NCBI GenBank assembly: GCA_022829145.1
Contig: CM040751.1
Coordinates: forward strand, 5,211,364 to 5,275,363
Reading direction: 5' to 3'
Origin: Albula goreensis
Lineage: Eukaryota; Chordata; Actinopteri; Albuliformes; Albulidae
DNA: 64,000 nt
A program made the translations under genes and the position numbers. The first letter of the stretch is position 1; every line of letters starts with the position of its first letter. Positions 10,465 to 22,557 of the stretch are shown piece by piece. The notes below the pieces were generated by a model that was not told the DNA's origin, did no database searches, and saw nothing but the letters and a program-made list of their open reading frames with translations.

Positions 10465-11067
10465 ATGAAAAGTACTGCAAGTACAGCAGCGATGAAAGGA
10501 ATCCTCAAGATGATGCTGATGAACCAAGTACATCATCCAACCTTTGGCCTTGAAGCCATGGGGCTCTTAAAGGAGCAATGTGAGGAAATAGGCTTGGTGC
10601 ATGAATTTATTACATTAATTGATAAAATATATATCAAAAACAGCAAAGTGTTAAACAGTTTTGTGAGTAAAGTAATTCAGTTGACCCAGATAATGCACAG
10701 CAGCCATTTTGTGCCGGAACAATCTGAAAATCTCTGTTCCTGGAGTGAAAAGTTGATCTTTTACCCGATTAGAAAAGGATATGTGGATAATTTGAGTATG
10801 CCACAGTGGAGAGTTTGCCAGCTTTCATTTTGGGATTTCTCCTCATTCCAGGGGAGGACTGCATCTCTCACACTGAGCACACCATTTTCAACAGCTATGT
10901 GGACTCTCGTATCCAAGCACTCATCAGACGAGCTTGTGATGGAGGCTAGAATGAGATGGGAGAATCCTTTCTGATGATTCGGTATTTCAGCACCGACCTT
11001 TACCATGTGCTGCATGTCTTTGATCCTCAGAAAAGGATTAAAATGGACTTCTCTCTTTCACGTTTGT
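10465..11067 (+). pseudogene. Possible decayed coding relic of unknown origin
   Basis: An open frame of 169 codons runs 10465-10974. A second frame on the same strand carries separate protein-like stretches: one near 10475-10545 with an acidic Ser-rich run (DDADEPSTSS), and one near 10850-11065 with a single stop. Stretches of coding-like composition split over two frames are typical of a frameshifted relic of a transposon or retrocopy. I do not recognise the family. Chance open frames remain possible. Confidence 0.2.
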
Positions 11068-12319
11068 AAATAAGGTTTTTTTTCCCAGCACAACTGAACC
11101 GAATTATCTTCTGCAGTAATCGCTGGCTTCAGGAGGTGGAAGCTATGATCATGTGATAACAACCCTCACTCCTTTAGACATTGCAGGTGCTAAGCCTAAA
11201 ATGTTTGACTGCCAAAGAGCAATGAGACAAGGGAACTAGTCAGCTTACCGTGCATCCTGGTTGGATGGTGCAGTTTCAGTTTCAGGGTCTGCATTTTTCG
11301 CTTGCTGTGTTGAAACCGCATCTTTGCAGTTTGAGCCACCTGGTTGCCTGGGGAGTTTATTTAAATTTTTGTCGTGTGACAAGTCTAGCCTTGAAATGCT
11401 GTATTTATATGAGAATTGAGGCAACCACCCATCAACTCATGCTGTTCTTTAAAAGGGAAGGATTGACTTGCATGTGATGTTTATATATGTTAAGATATGC
11501 TGCAGATTTCTAAATGAAGCTTATGTACATTTCTGAAAGTTCGGGACAAATGGTTTTAGGGATTCAGAAGCCATGTATTCTGATTAGATTTGTATGACAG
11601 ATCATGTGGAGTGATGGTGAGGAAGATGACTTGTTTCCTTTTAAAATATTGCCTGTATTCCCAAAAACTCCAAATCACACATTTTTTTTCTTTTTTATGT
11701 TTGTCATCATCAGGTATTATGTATGGCATTAACATAGTATTTTAAATTGAAACAAATCTGACAGGCAGTGCTTGTTCTCTACATGTGCCGAACAGCTGCG
11801 TTTCCATTCAAGTTGGTCATTAGCTGAACAGTCGCTGAGACAAGACCAAAGTAGAGCCATTCGACTCCCACCGCTAGCCTGGAAGCGAAAACAATTCAGC
11901 TCTTTTAAAATGTATTTTTGTTTTGTTCAAGACAGGTCATTTCAGCTGTTTAATATGAAATCTAGTGAACTCTTACACCACCACCATCACCGTGAGTGAG
12001 TCAGAGAGACCGGCAAAGGCCTCAAAAGAGCTTTTCTTGAGCGGTGGGATCTGTGACAAGAAGCTCAGGGAATTTCCATCGCATGGAAACATCGGAGATG
12101 GAGCCATGTGATCTGGATATGAGTCGCAGGTGTGATGAGTGAGGTGTGGTGAATGATACAAGTGAGAAAATGTGCGGAAAATGATCACATCTCGTGCAAA
12201 ATATCTGGACACTCAAAATGTCCATAAAATTTCATTTTGAGCCCTCGTTGTCTTTGGTTTCATACCCATGCCTTTCCAATGTTTAAGTTAGCTTAAAGAA
12301 GTGGAGCCCAAGGTTCAAA
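11068..12319. other. Intergenic DNA with no recognised feature
   Basis: Mixed composition. A short CAC-rich stretch lies near 11977-11991. No gene, repeat family or RNA could be supported. Confidence 0.45.
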
Positions 12320-12700
12320 ATGCTTCAGTATCTGTCCATTTCCAAGGCGCGATACCACGCAACTCCGCCATGCCATAAATCGTGAAATGCCAGCACATAT
12401 TTAAAGGGCTGAAGTTCATTATGATTAATCTGCTGTGCAAACATATATCTGGAATGTTCCCACCAAACTAAATTAATTTCCCTTGACGGTGTACATAGCT
12501 CAAGTGTCAACAGCATTTAATTTATATCGCCCTGCCGTGGTCTGTATGTACCTTGGACGAAACGGTGATCGGCAAATATCATTTCGGTTCTCAAATACTC
12601 ATCCGTGGTAAAGCGGTAATAAATACGAACGATTGACAAAACCTCAAACATATGGATGCACTGAGGTCTTCCTCTCAATATCTTTTAAATGAAAACAATA
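12320..12700. promoter_or_regulatory. Candidate conserved noncoding element with homeodomain-type sites
   Basis: The block is free of simple repeats and unusually rich in CpG for its AT content (GGCGCGATACC, GACGAAACGG, ACGAACGATTG). It carries the perfect palindrome GATTAATC at 12423-12430 (an Otx/bicoid-like TAATC pair) and AAATTAATTT near 12470. No frame stays open with a recognisable product. By its texture this is one of the best enhancer candidates in the window, but that is inference. Confidence 0.3.
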
Positions 12701-14323
12701 CTGCGAATACGCGGTTATGAAGGTGTATTAATAAAATCGCTTTAAAACCCAGTGAGCTGAGTTTTATTAAGTGTTGGATATTATGATCAGTTGGCAAGCG
12801 CATCATTGTGAGCTAACCATTGTCGATGACATCCTGTTTGATATACGTTGCGGGATATACATACACTTTGTAAGGTTGCATTGAGACATCGCATATATGT
12901 CTTGCTGCATCCATACATGTTCCATAACATGCATGGATCCCACACACCACTCAACAGCAGGACTTAATCCACAAGAAAGAACCTTAAACTCAGCCAAATG
13001 CCAAAGCTGACATTGGCACAGACATTTTTGAAACCCAACTCCACAGCCAGAGAGTCTCCTTCAATGTATCCTGAAAAGAAAGCCAGCAGGCGAAGCTTTT
13101 ATTTGTTTGTTTGTATGTTGCTTTATTTGTCTTTGTTTATTTGCTGGCTTATTTGTTTGTTGATTTCCTTTTTTTTTTTTGATATATTTATTTGTGTGTT
13201 TATTTTTTTTGTTTGTGTTTTTTTTTTCCTACTCCTCTTGACACTGGCCTTATTGCCATTTAATGACATTCAGCTTTTCCAAACGATTGACTTTGAGAGA
13301 CGCCCCGGCTTTGAGAGGAACAAAATATCCTGTTAAAGATTCGACTGGCAGTATCATTGACCCGGCGGTGAAGGTGCCTTTGTGTTTCTCTGTAAATCAT
13401 GCTGGCCAATGTTCTCCGTGCCTGCCAGAGCAGCACATGTAGATTGGTTGCAAGCCTTTACTTACTCCGGTGTTGTTTTTCTGTCCCTCACTTTCAGCGG
13501 TTAGCTTCATCCTGCTGGTCTGCCCAGTCTCAGAATATGAGAATGTGTTTCCCCGCTCCATTTCAATTGGCACATATAGCAAAAATCGATCAATTACACA
13601 AGCAATTTTTCCTTCCGCTTCTGTATTTTTATGGGTATTATTATGCGATAACAGACTTAAAGTAATTCCGAAATGGCATTTAAATGTTTGTTTAATAAGC
13701 TCTGTTTAGTTTACAGTTCTAATTAAACATTTAGGATCAGCTGTGTAATGAAATGAGGACATATATAGACATGGAACTCCTAAGAAAAACTGGAAAACAA
13801 ATCAAGCAAATTCCACAATATTTGCTCCCTTACAACCAAAGTGGGTGACATTGTTATGTGATATTAGACACTGGCAAATGTCATTTATATGACATTTATG
13901 AGGATATGAGGTATATTTAGAGAGGATTGCCTAGAATTGGTAAAATTAGCCCATCACCACGAGAGAAATGTGCTTGTATCCTGTCCAAGGTGGTATCTGA
14001 GACATTCACCTTGACGATTTTAAATGGGGCAAATACATCTCTCTGATGGTTTTGCCTCAGAGCCCACTCGAGATGAAAGCGCGAAAGTACAGACCTTTTT
14101 GTTGCTGTTACCTGTCCTTTGTGTGAAAATATAAAAATGTAGATTATGTAACCTTACGTGATTCATTACAAATTGTACTTATGTACTGTCAATTTTGAAT
14201 TGTGAATTGACTTTCATCTGCATTTCTATCGGCTCTACCAGTCTGTGGGAGATATTTTGGCTTTTTAAATTTTGGGGTTCATAGCGAAAATAAATACCTG
14301 CATGATATTTATAATAACTGATG
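12701..14323. other. AT-rich intergenic DNA with a T/G-rich simple region
   Basis: No gene is recognised. A low-complexity tract of TTTG, TTTA and T runs occupies 13097-13235. The remainder is AT-rich unique DNA. Confidence 0.5.
13097..13235 (+). repeat. T-rich (TTTG)n-like low-complexity tract
   Basis: Imperfect ATTTGTTTGTTTG units are mixed with T8-T11 runs. A hydrophobic open frame across it (Phe/Leu/Cys/Val only) is a by-product of the base composition. Confidence 0.85.
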
Positions 14324-14874
14324 TATACAGTGGGGTCCAAAAGTCTGAGACCACGTGTGGAAGAGCTTCTATTTTGCATTCTTTTGCAATGTAATACAAT
14401 TGTTAAATTAAAAAATTAAATTTTGTGTATTACCATTTTGAGCAAAAGGTTGTTTCTTTGAAAAATGTACATGAATTTCCAGAATGTCTTAGTTTTCAGT
14501 ATGTCCCCATTTTGCTTTAATGACAGGGTGCACTGGAGCTGGCATGGACTCCACAAGTTTGAGCAAAACCTGACGATACATCTTATCACATGTTCTTTAA
14601 GTGCAAAAAACTTATTTGGCCTTTAAGTGCCCCAATAAATGTTCGATGGGGTCTGGCCTTTTCTACAAAGGGATTTATAGGGTCATTGTCACATGCTGAA
14701 ATTTGACCAAGACATAGTATAGAATCTTCAAATTTCTTCATTTTGGATGTCATAACTTTCTTTGTTTTAAATGTTTCAAAATCCAAAAATTGTAGATTAT
14801 TTCCAGATTTCCATGAAAAAGGTTTGAGGAAAAAAAAATTCAATGTGATCTCAGACTTTTGGATCCTACTATAC
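14324..14874. mobile_element. Tc1/mariner-type non-autonomous element (MITE) with inverted ends
   Basis: The left end at 14324 reads TATACAGTGGGGTCCAAAAG, followed by TCTGAGACCAC. The right end, ending at about 14874, is its inverse with a few changes (GTGATCTCAGACTTTTGGAT, then CCTACTATA). TA dinucleotides at both edges fit TA target duplication. At about 550 bp it is far too short for a transposase, and none of its frames shows transposase motifs, so it is a deletion derivative moved in trans. Terminal sequences of this CAGTGGGGTCCAAAAGTCTGAGACC kind are widespread in fish and amphibian genomes (established knowledge). Confidence 0.75.
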
Positions 14875-16857
14875 ATGAAATCTGTTGCACCAGCTTCACT
14901 GAAGACATTTCCTGTTGTTAAGTTGATGGAAAATGTCATAAAATTAATTAAGCGGCAAAATGTTTACTGGAGGATATTAATCTGTCTCTTGGCCAAGCTA
15001 TAATTTTTGGTCAAAGAGCAAAGCTCTGTAATTCGGCTTTCTGTGATTGGGTGTAGCCCACGAGCCTCCGAAATATGTTCGCGTCCATTTATTTCTGCCA
15101 TTTCCTTTATTGACTTCCCGACTTTATGCCTCACTTATCATGGCCTCATCAGAGACCAAAAGTCCCTATTAACAAATTGATCAATTGTAGAGATTTGAGG
15201 CAATCAATTTAAAAAAAAATAAACAGCACATTAATTTCAAGGAATTCAAATGATAGGGCCCTTACCCGCACGAGTTACTTCCATCAATCTCCAAGGCCAT
15301 TGTGAAAATGGAATAAATATATACTGGCCCAGTTGCTGGCATTTGAAGCATAGAGTTTATATTATTTGGTGAAGGACATTTTTATGGAATTTGATCTGAA
15401 GTGATACCTTATCTTTATTGAAGACATTCTTTGGTTTTGATTTAAGGCCATATGTGTTTCCTTTGTGCTCCTTTTAGCAGGGAATAATAAACAATACAAT
15501 GCCATATCTGCCCACATTCATCAGTTCTTTTTTCAGGGAAATGTGCTTACCTGTGAGAGCCAATAAGTATCAATATTTTGACATTATTTTTAGATGCATG
15601 GCAGTGGTGGTGTTTGTTTGGAAATGACTGTAAATTGTACAATTAATCAGAATTATGCTGTTATTTTCTGGAATCGCTCTTTTTCATGACTGCTGCATCC
15701 TGTACGTGGGAGCACTAAGTGGAGAGCATCCATTAAACCAGCTCTATAATTAGAATGGTAAGCCTTCACATAGCACTGTGAAAATGAATGCCTTTTTGGA
15801 CTCATCTAAATTGCCTCGATGTTGAATATGATAAAATGCATTGCATGAGCTTCACAATGGTTTGATTTTCTCTGCAGTCCGCCGTTTCGGGTAAGCCCCT
15901 TTGTCTGTGGTCACCTCCCCCTTTATGATGTCATTTTGATTCGAGATGCCGTCTTTTCACATTGAAGTGAAAAAGGAGAGCTTCATGTATATTTTTGCAT
16001 GATGAACTCAATGGATTTTACATCTGTCTGAGTCAGCCTATTTCATGGCGTTCATTGAGAGGTTTCAGTGTTATTTTGACCCATTTGAGCCAAATGGACC
16101 AGCACGGCTCTTTCTCATCACGGAAAAAAGCCATGCTTGAAATGGGAGATTTAATTACTGACCAGGCTTTTGTGTTACGTTAATATAATGTCAGACATCG
16201 CATTAATGCAGAGCTTTGTTTACATGCACACTGCACAACCCCTAAAATTATAACACGCAACTGTAATTCACCAATACATAATGCAGACGTTTTAAAATGC
16301 AATTTCTGTACAAACCTCTTTTACCAGTTTGTCACTGACACTTAAAATAAGAGAATCTTATTCAATAGAACTTTAGGACTTCCCAGTGGCCAAGCTCTGG
16401 GATAAAATAATAACAATATCTTGGTGATAATGGAATAAAAGGCATAAGAGGACCACAGAGGCTGATTCTGTCACAATGAATAACCACAGAATTTATCATG
16501 TTAATTTTGCAAAAAAAAAAAAAAAAAACTTCAAGGTGGCTGATTATGAAATTCCATAAACCTACTGGTCTGTGAAGAGCTGGGCTAGTCGATGAATCTC
16601 CACGGGTGATATTCTGCAGATATCCTCCACCCGAGGGGTGCTGATTACCGTATCCAATCCAGATTATATCTGCGCAAAATGAAATCCGACTGTTTCCTCA
16701 GAACACACACGAAGAAAGAGCTGAGAATTAGTGATGATAAAAATGCACATGCTGTTTAATTTAACCGAGAGTCCACGACAATGTTTTGCTCTACCAAATG
16801 TGGGACATATGAAAAGTGAATTTTGGAATAAAATCCATTTTATTAAACAATTAATGC
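14875..16857. other. AT-rich intergenic DNA
   Basis: No gene is recognised. It holds an A18 run at 16511-16528. The part at about 15890-16190 is less AT-rich and free of repeats, and could be a conserved noncoding element. No RNA gene or terminator is visible. Confidence 0.45.
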
Positions 16858-17100
16858 TTATGTCATCAATCCCCTTCTAAGTGCCCCTCCGGCATGCGCA
16901 CGCTCATTCCGACTTGTCTGCCAACGTCGGAAACATTTCTGGAAGTCCTTTTGGTTAATCACCTTCAGAAGGTCTGTCGCTTCAGATCTTATGTCTTCGA
17001 TCTTGTCAAACCGCTTCCCTTTCATCGTTTGTTTCAATTTGGGGAACAGCCAGAATTTGTACGGTGCCAAGTCTGATGAATAAGACAGATGCAGGACAAA
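16858..17100 (-). pseudogene. Mariner-family transposase, C-terminal relic
   Basis: Read on the minus strand, the frame gives a stop, about seven residues, then SYSSDLAPYKFWLFPKLK and, further on, KGKRFDKIEDI and DFQKCFRRW. This is the end of the mariner DD34D catalytic domain: the family has PYSPDLAP-(C/Y)-FLFPKLK, then a KGxRFxxxEEI block and a terminal FxxCFxxWxxR block. The third catalytic Asp is present (codon complement of 17071-17073). An in-frame stop lies about 14 codons before it, and the rest of the gene (helix-turn-helix, first two Asp) is not recognisable upstream. The terminal GxYxEG motif is altered. The copy is dead and truncated. Confidence 0.85.
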
Positions 17101-18470
17101 TGTTTACAGCAAACTTTGTGATAATCGCTCCTTTTTTAAAGGAGCATTAAAAGATGGTCGTAGCCATACCCCATGTCCAGGATTATTGGCTACAGTTACA
17201 TGCTGTTCAAGTTCTAGCTTTTCATAAGCAAACTGCATACTACCAGGCACATACTCATACACATACTCATCAAAAAAGTATGCATAACTTCTTGGCTTAT
17301 ATGTTTAAACGATAAACATGGTTTGTGTGGTTAAAGACAGTTGGCCATTTTTACCTTACTCTCATTGGTAAAGTTAAATGGTCATTGGTAATGATAGGCA
17401 CATTGTAGCGGATCTAAATTAAGCTGAAGATGCACTGAATATTTTATAAGCACAATGCTAATGAGCTTCATTCTTCCAGGTGAATTCTGGCATGGATAAA
17501 TATGATAATGATGTAATTTATATTTCGGCTCGCTAACGGCACAGAAGGTAAGGGGTGAAGGTGGTGAAGGTGGTGCAGGCCCCTCCCTGACCCTTTCGCT
17601 GCTCATGTTTCACAAATCGCTCAAAATGGAAGACCAGGCCTCGCACCGGCTCCGCCAATTTTGCGGTGCCTGTACATGAGTGACAGGGACGGGCGCCGCC
17701 AGCGATAGAGCTGTTCACCCCCAACATGCGTCTGCATTGGGAAACATGCCAAAGTCGGCTCTCTGTGTCAGCGCACATTATAAATGAGGGTGCATGGATG
17801 TTGTGCTTTTAGCCGTGACTTGCATGGCCCTGACTGGGATAACCAGTCCTCACACGCAGCCCCTGGTCTTTGCACATTATGATAAATCCACAGGATTAAG
17901 CCTTTGCGTTGTCATATAACATTCCTCACTCGTGCTGCCATAAATCCATTGTCTGATCTTCCGGAAAAAAAAAATACACTCAAGCAAATTGTGTCCATCG
18001 AAGATGCTTTTCTTCTCAGTCTTCAACCGCAACTTTCTTAAATTGGATATTCCAGCTTATTTTCGGCAGTAAGTGGTTTCAGGAAGGCTTTGTGTAAACA
18101 GAACTGATGTTGTTGACAAGTATGGCGATGGCACTGAATAAATCATTAGACTATACAGATTGCCTGTATCCTGCTGCTGTTGTTTTGCCTTTAGGCAGGA
18201 TGGACAGATTTCTCACTTGTTCATACACACACACACACGTGCACACAGACACATACACGCAAACGGATGTACAGTTTTTCATGTGTAGAAACCCAGTGCC
18301 ATGAAAGATGTATATCCTCGCTACCTGCTTCACCAGTTGTCCTTTCACTCTGATTCATAGATAGACCGATGGAAAATCTCTTTCATAACCATGTATCGGC
18401 TTGCATATTGCATATTCATATGCTTTACAGCACAGCGGTGAGGTGACCCTCAAATGAACTTGACGTTTCA
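17101..18470. other. Intergenic DNA downstream of the mariner relic
   Basis: 17101-17340 may hold further decayed mariner sequence but nothing is readable. 17520-17800 is more GC-rich and repeat-free. A short CA-rich tract lies at 18224-18260. No gene is supported. Confidence 0.4.
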
Positions 18471-18490
18471 TGAATGAATGAATGAATGAA
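18471..18490 (+). repeat. (TGAA)5 microsatellite
   Basis: Five perfect TGAA units. Such tails sometimes mark 3' ends of LINE elements, but no LINE body is visible upstream. Confidence 0.9.
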
Positions 18491-20057
18491 AATAATTGCC
18501 TGTTCAAGAGCAGGATGCTGTGACATGTGACTCCTCTGATTCACCCTCTTACAATCAGAGCTTCTTTTCACAGCGCAGATGCACCACCAATCACATGCTG
18601 CCTGCCTGTGTTGTCATTGGACAATGGCAACAGCTATATTCTTGTCTATGTATTGATGGGCACTGGCAAGCACCAGCAGAAGCAGATTGTGGTGGGACTA
18701 TCAAATTTGACGGTTTGAGAGAAAATGAAGTTTCAGTCATCTATGTTTAGCATATGTTGTGTCAAGTATCCCAGAATAGTCATTAACACAATTTGCTGAA
18801 AGACCTATTCAGTGTCATGCAAAGGTCAACAAAAAGCTGAGGTAATTTGATGAATTTTCCATCGTGATGGGCATTTGTAAGCTTTTAACACCAAGTTTAA
18901 CATGATTCTATGGGGATACGTCATGTTTTTTTTCCATGTTGGTGTGATTCCCGCTCTCACCACAGGTAGCTAGCGATCATTACAACAAAGCCGTCAGATG
19001 TAATCTCCATAAATATGGGAGACACCAGTCTCATTACAAACTCGCTGTCGTGCGGAGTGAAAGTGCTCCGATCTTGAGCCCCATCTGTCTGCTCACACTC
19101 GCAGTGTGGCATTTAGCGGATGACTCTGTGTGTCACAGCTACGATAACGGGAGCGTCATGCCGAACCCTGTTTCTGTGGGAGATGGGCAGAAACCACGGA
19201 TTGACAGAGTGGAAAAGTGGGGCGGGTCAGCGCCAGTGTGAAAGTAAGGTTGTCGGTTCAGCCAAATAAAATGTACTCTGCCAGATTCTCCGCAGAAGAT
19301 CTTGAACTGACCCTGAACTTGCCCATAGTACTTAGCGGTGTTTAGTCACAGTCAGACTGCAGTTGTGTGGTATTAAATGTTGAAAAATGGTATCGGTTTT
19401 TGCTTGTGATGACTGTGCTTGACTTTTTGCTTTTTGTGTCACGCTTTCTGATGGAAGCCTAAATATAGACGCACTCCTTTAGCCCAGACCCAGGCAACAT
19501 TCAAAGCATTTGGTGGGGGGTGGTTAGTGAGAAATGAGCAAAGCATTGTGGGTAGGGGGTGTGGATGGCATTTTCAGCAAGCGGTCACCTTCGGTAGCTT
19601 CACTCTTAGGCTCCGTCTCGTTTAGATTCCTTTCCACGCACATTGATGATGCAAGAGAATTTATAATTGCTGAGCTTCCCCTGTGGGTGTCCTGACGGAT
19701 TCTTAATGTCAGATAATCGTGTGCTTGTTATCGGGCGAAACCTGACCTCATTAATATTTTGTGAACAAATTCCTGCAGCGCGTAAACAAGCTGGGGCAGC
19801 ATCCTGTCACTGCTGCCTCTGGCATTTAAGTACACAAACCCCCTGTCTCTCTCTCCATCAGACTCTCCAAGAACCTCAGAACAAAACCCCTTCTAGACCC
19901 CTTGAGGAGCACCACAACAAAATGGCCTCTCTCTGAGTCCCAGGTGTAGGGTGTTTTTCCAAACTGCAGTCCAACTGATTAAACCCATACCACAGGCCCC
20001 AGACCAGGTCTGCTGAGACCTGAATTTCTATATTCTCATCTCCCAACACACATGATA
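18491..20057. other. Intergenic DNA with one CpG-bearing block
   Basis: No gene is recognised. About 18960-19260 has higher CpG content and no simple repeats, so it is a weak conserved-element candidate. The rest is ordinary. Confidence 0.4.
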
Positions 20058-20281
20058 TGAGGGAGAGAGAGAGAGAGAGAGAGTGAGTGAGTGGGAAGGA
20101 GAAACAAAGACAGATTCTGAGTGGAGGAGAGGGAGAGAAAGGAGAGGGAAGGAGAGACAGAGAGAGAAAAGACTAAGGGGAGGGGAGAGGGAAGGAGAGA
20201 CAGAAAGAGAAAGTCTGGGGGAGAGAGGGAGCGGGAAGAGAGGAGACAGGGAAGAAAAGAGGAAGCAGAGGGGAGGGAGTC
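20058..20281 (+). repeat. Purine-rich (GA)n/(GGA)n tract
   Basis: Over 220 bp the top strand is almost pure A and G, opening with (GA)n and passing into GGGA/GGAGAG mixtures. A 33-bp block containing GAGAGGGAAGGAGAGACAG recurs about 43 bp later (from 20142 and from 20185), so part of it grew by segmental duplication. The open frame through it (Arg/Glu/Lys only) is not a gene. Mirror-symmetric purine tracts of this kind can adopt triplex (H-DNA) structures. Confidence 0.92.
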
Positions 20282-20338
20282 CTTCTATAAAGCAGGCAGA
20301 ATTACTCACTGCCTCATCTCCACTCATTCCTGTTTTTA

Positions 20339-20500
20339 GTCTCTCTCTCCTCCCTCCATCAATGGTGATTCAGCCAGCATTTAAATCCCGACCTCCTCCC
20401 CATCCATTCTCTCCCCTCCCCATCCCTTCTCTGTCTCTCGCACCCTTTCCTTTCTTAAATTTGTCACGAGGCCCTTTTCTCCCCACTCGCTTGTTCATTC
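20339..20500 (+). repeat. Pyrimidine-rich tract facing the purine tract
   Basis: CTCTCTCTCCTCCCTCC and further CCTC/CCCATCC stretches make the top strand strongly C+T rich, with short mixed breaks. It lies about 60 bp after the purine-rich tract, so the two could pair as a long imperfect stem. Confidence 0.7.
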
Positions 20501-22534
20501 TGATTTTCGTTGCTTAGTTTCCTCTCAAACGCAGCCACCCATCAGCGGTTGATTGATTCCTCCTCGTGTGCAGATTTCCCCGTCATCAAGTGTCCTGTGA
20601 GTAGGCTGTATCGGTTTGTGATGAGAGTTCAGCCAATTTCAAAAGCTTAACAACCCTATCGGTTCTATCTGCAGATAAATCTGAAGTAGCTAGCTTTACC
20701 ATTTTCACTCCCATATCATATCTTTGTGACAAACAATACAATAATAAATCTGTAATTACTTCCAGCATAGTCTAAAAAAAAATTAAGTCTTTTCAGGTGT
20801 TTAATTTGAAGAGGAAAAGGTCACAATGCAGGAAAATCTCATGTTAATAATACGTTTGACTAAAAACAGGTCCCTGTAACTTAGATCCCTATACATTTTA
20901 AGCTTCTGTAATCGTTTATTAATTTCCACCAGTTAAATGGCCGACAGGAATGGCCACTTCTTTCCAGCAGACCCAAAAGCTATTTGTCTCAGGCCAAAGC
21001 TGTCTCACTCCCACCTCCTCCACCTCCTCCATCTCCTCCATCTCCTCCTGAGTCTCGCCTCTTTCAGGCTAGAGCTAATGACTTGACAAACATGGCAGTA
21101 ACTAACAATCCGTTCTTCATCTGGGAGGGGCAAATTCATGTTTTTGTCACACTTTGTACCGAAGAAAAATTGAGACCAAGGGGAAGTCTGATGTGGCTAT
21201 TTCCTGAAAGCAGTAAGCTATTAACGAGCGTCATCAACTTCTGTATGCAAATTTCTCATCGCAGTGGCAGATTCTGCATTTGATTAGCAGGGTAATGAGT
21301 TCTGATAATGGCAACTGAGAAAAAGGGTGTGACTGTACTAATAAATCTGGACTTTTTCTTTTTTTTTTTTTGTCCCTCCACTCTCATCCCTTCGGTTATA
21401 CACACAATGTTATCGTATTTTTACGCCAGATGCAGCAATCCATAAGAATGGGGCTTTTTGTAAAACAAGAATGTTACAATTCAGTTTTTAAGCCGATGGT
21501 ATCATCCCAAAAAAAAATAAAATGGAAGGGCCATTCTCCCTCAGGGATAATGTGGATTTAAGGACGTTGATGAAGGATCTCATTGTGGCTGTACCGAGGC
21601 TTTAACCACCAACCTTCCAGGTCCAAGTCAAACACATTCGCCAATTGGCTGTCGGCCACTTCCTCTCGTGACAGACATGAATGGTAATATAACTCTGAAG
21701 AAGTTGTGTTTGGTGGAGAGATAGGGATCAAGGTCAGAGGCGGTTTATCCTCCGCCTCACGCTGCAGTTTTGCACCTGAGTTTGCAGGTGTTCGGTATCA
21801 GGAACAAACATGCACGCGCTCCTCCCCACACATGCACAGATATCTCCATCCCTCCATCTCGGGTGTGATATTCCAGATGGCAGCCTATAATTGGCTGACT
21901 GTGTCTGCCTGTAACATGTTGCTGGGTTAGAAACTGCAGGCTGCGAACGCTCCCGAATCCGTATCCTGACGTAATCCAGCTGATGAATCGAGGATGTTTT
22001 TTTTGTTGTTTTTTTTTTTCTTCCCTTTCACAGACCAGCAAATCTTTCTGGAAGGAGTACCGGTGTGGTGAACACACTAACGCATATAATGAATAATTAA
22101 TAAGTCGTCAAATTGATGCCAAAGATATTTAATCAAATGATGCAATCAGCGTACCGTAATTTTCTAAAAATATTGCCCGTGCACACAAAGACGGATGGTT
22201 CTCTGGTGATGCTCAGTGTGCAGTAAAGTGGCTAAAATCTAGAGGGAAGGAAACTCACGTTATCAGTTGTATACAGATTATCTGAACCTCCTGTTCGCAT
22301 GCAAGGAGCTCTGGAGGAAAGCTTTGGTTCGTGGCAGATAGGTGTGTTATCCAGTGCCTTTGAGTCTTAAGGCAATCATTTTCATGCATAACATACTCAC
22401 AGCTTAATACATTCTATGTGCTGAACAAGTGATGGGATATCGTGTTTGAATGCTATCGTGCTATCTTTCAGCATCGAATGAAATATCGTCATCCCACAAG
22501 TATACCCTTTAATGTGTAATTAAAATGTGTATTC
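20501..22534. other. Intergenic DNA
   Basis: No gene is recognised. It includes a CCTCCA-type tract at 21010-21050, T runs near 21358-21371 and 21998-22020, and mixed unique DNA. Open frames here are short and partly caused by these tracts. Confidence 0.45.
21010..21050 (+). repeat. (CTCCTC CA/CATCT)n trinucleotide-type tract
   Basis: Repeated CCACCTCCT and CCATCTCCT words with a period of 9 and 3 bases. It encodes Pro/Ser runs by chance in one frame. Confidence 0.85.
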
Positions 22535-22557
22535 TATATATATATATATATATATAT
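22535..22557 (+). repeat. (TA)n microsatellite
   Basis: Uninterrupted TA dinucleotides of about 23 bases. Confidence 0.92.

Noticed and set aside
20083-20517. 144-codon Arg/Glu/Lys-rich frame
   Set aside because: Translation of the purine-rich tract running into a pyrimidine-rich tract; no domain.
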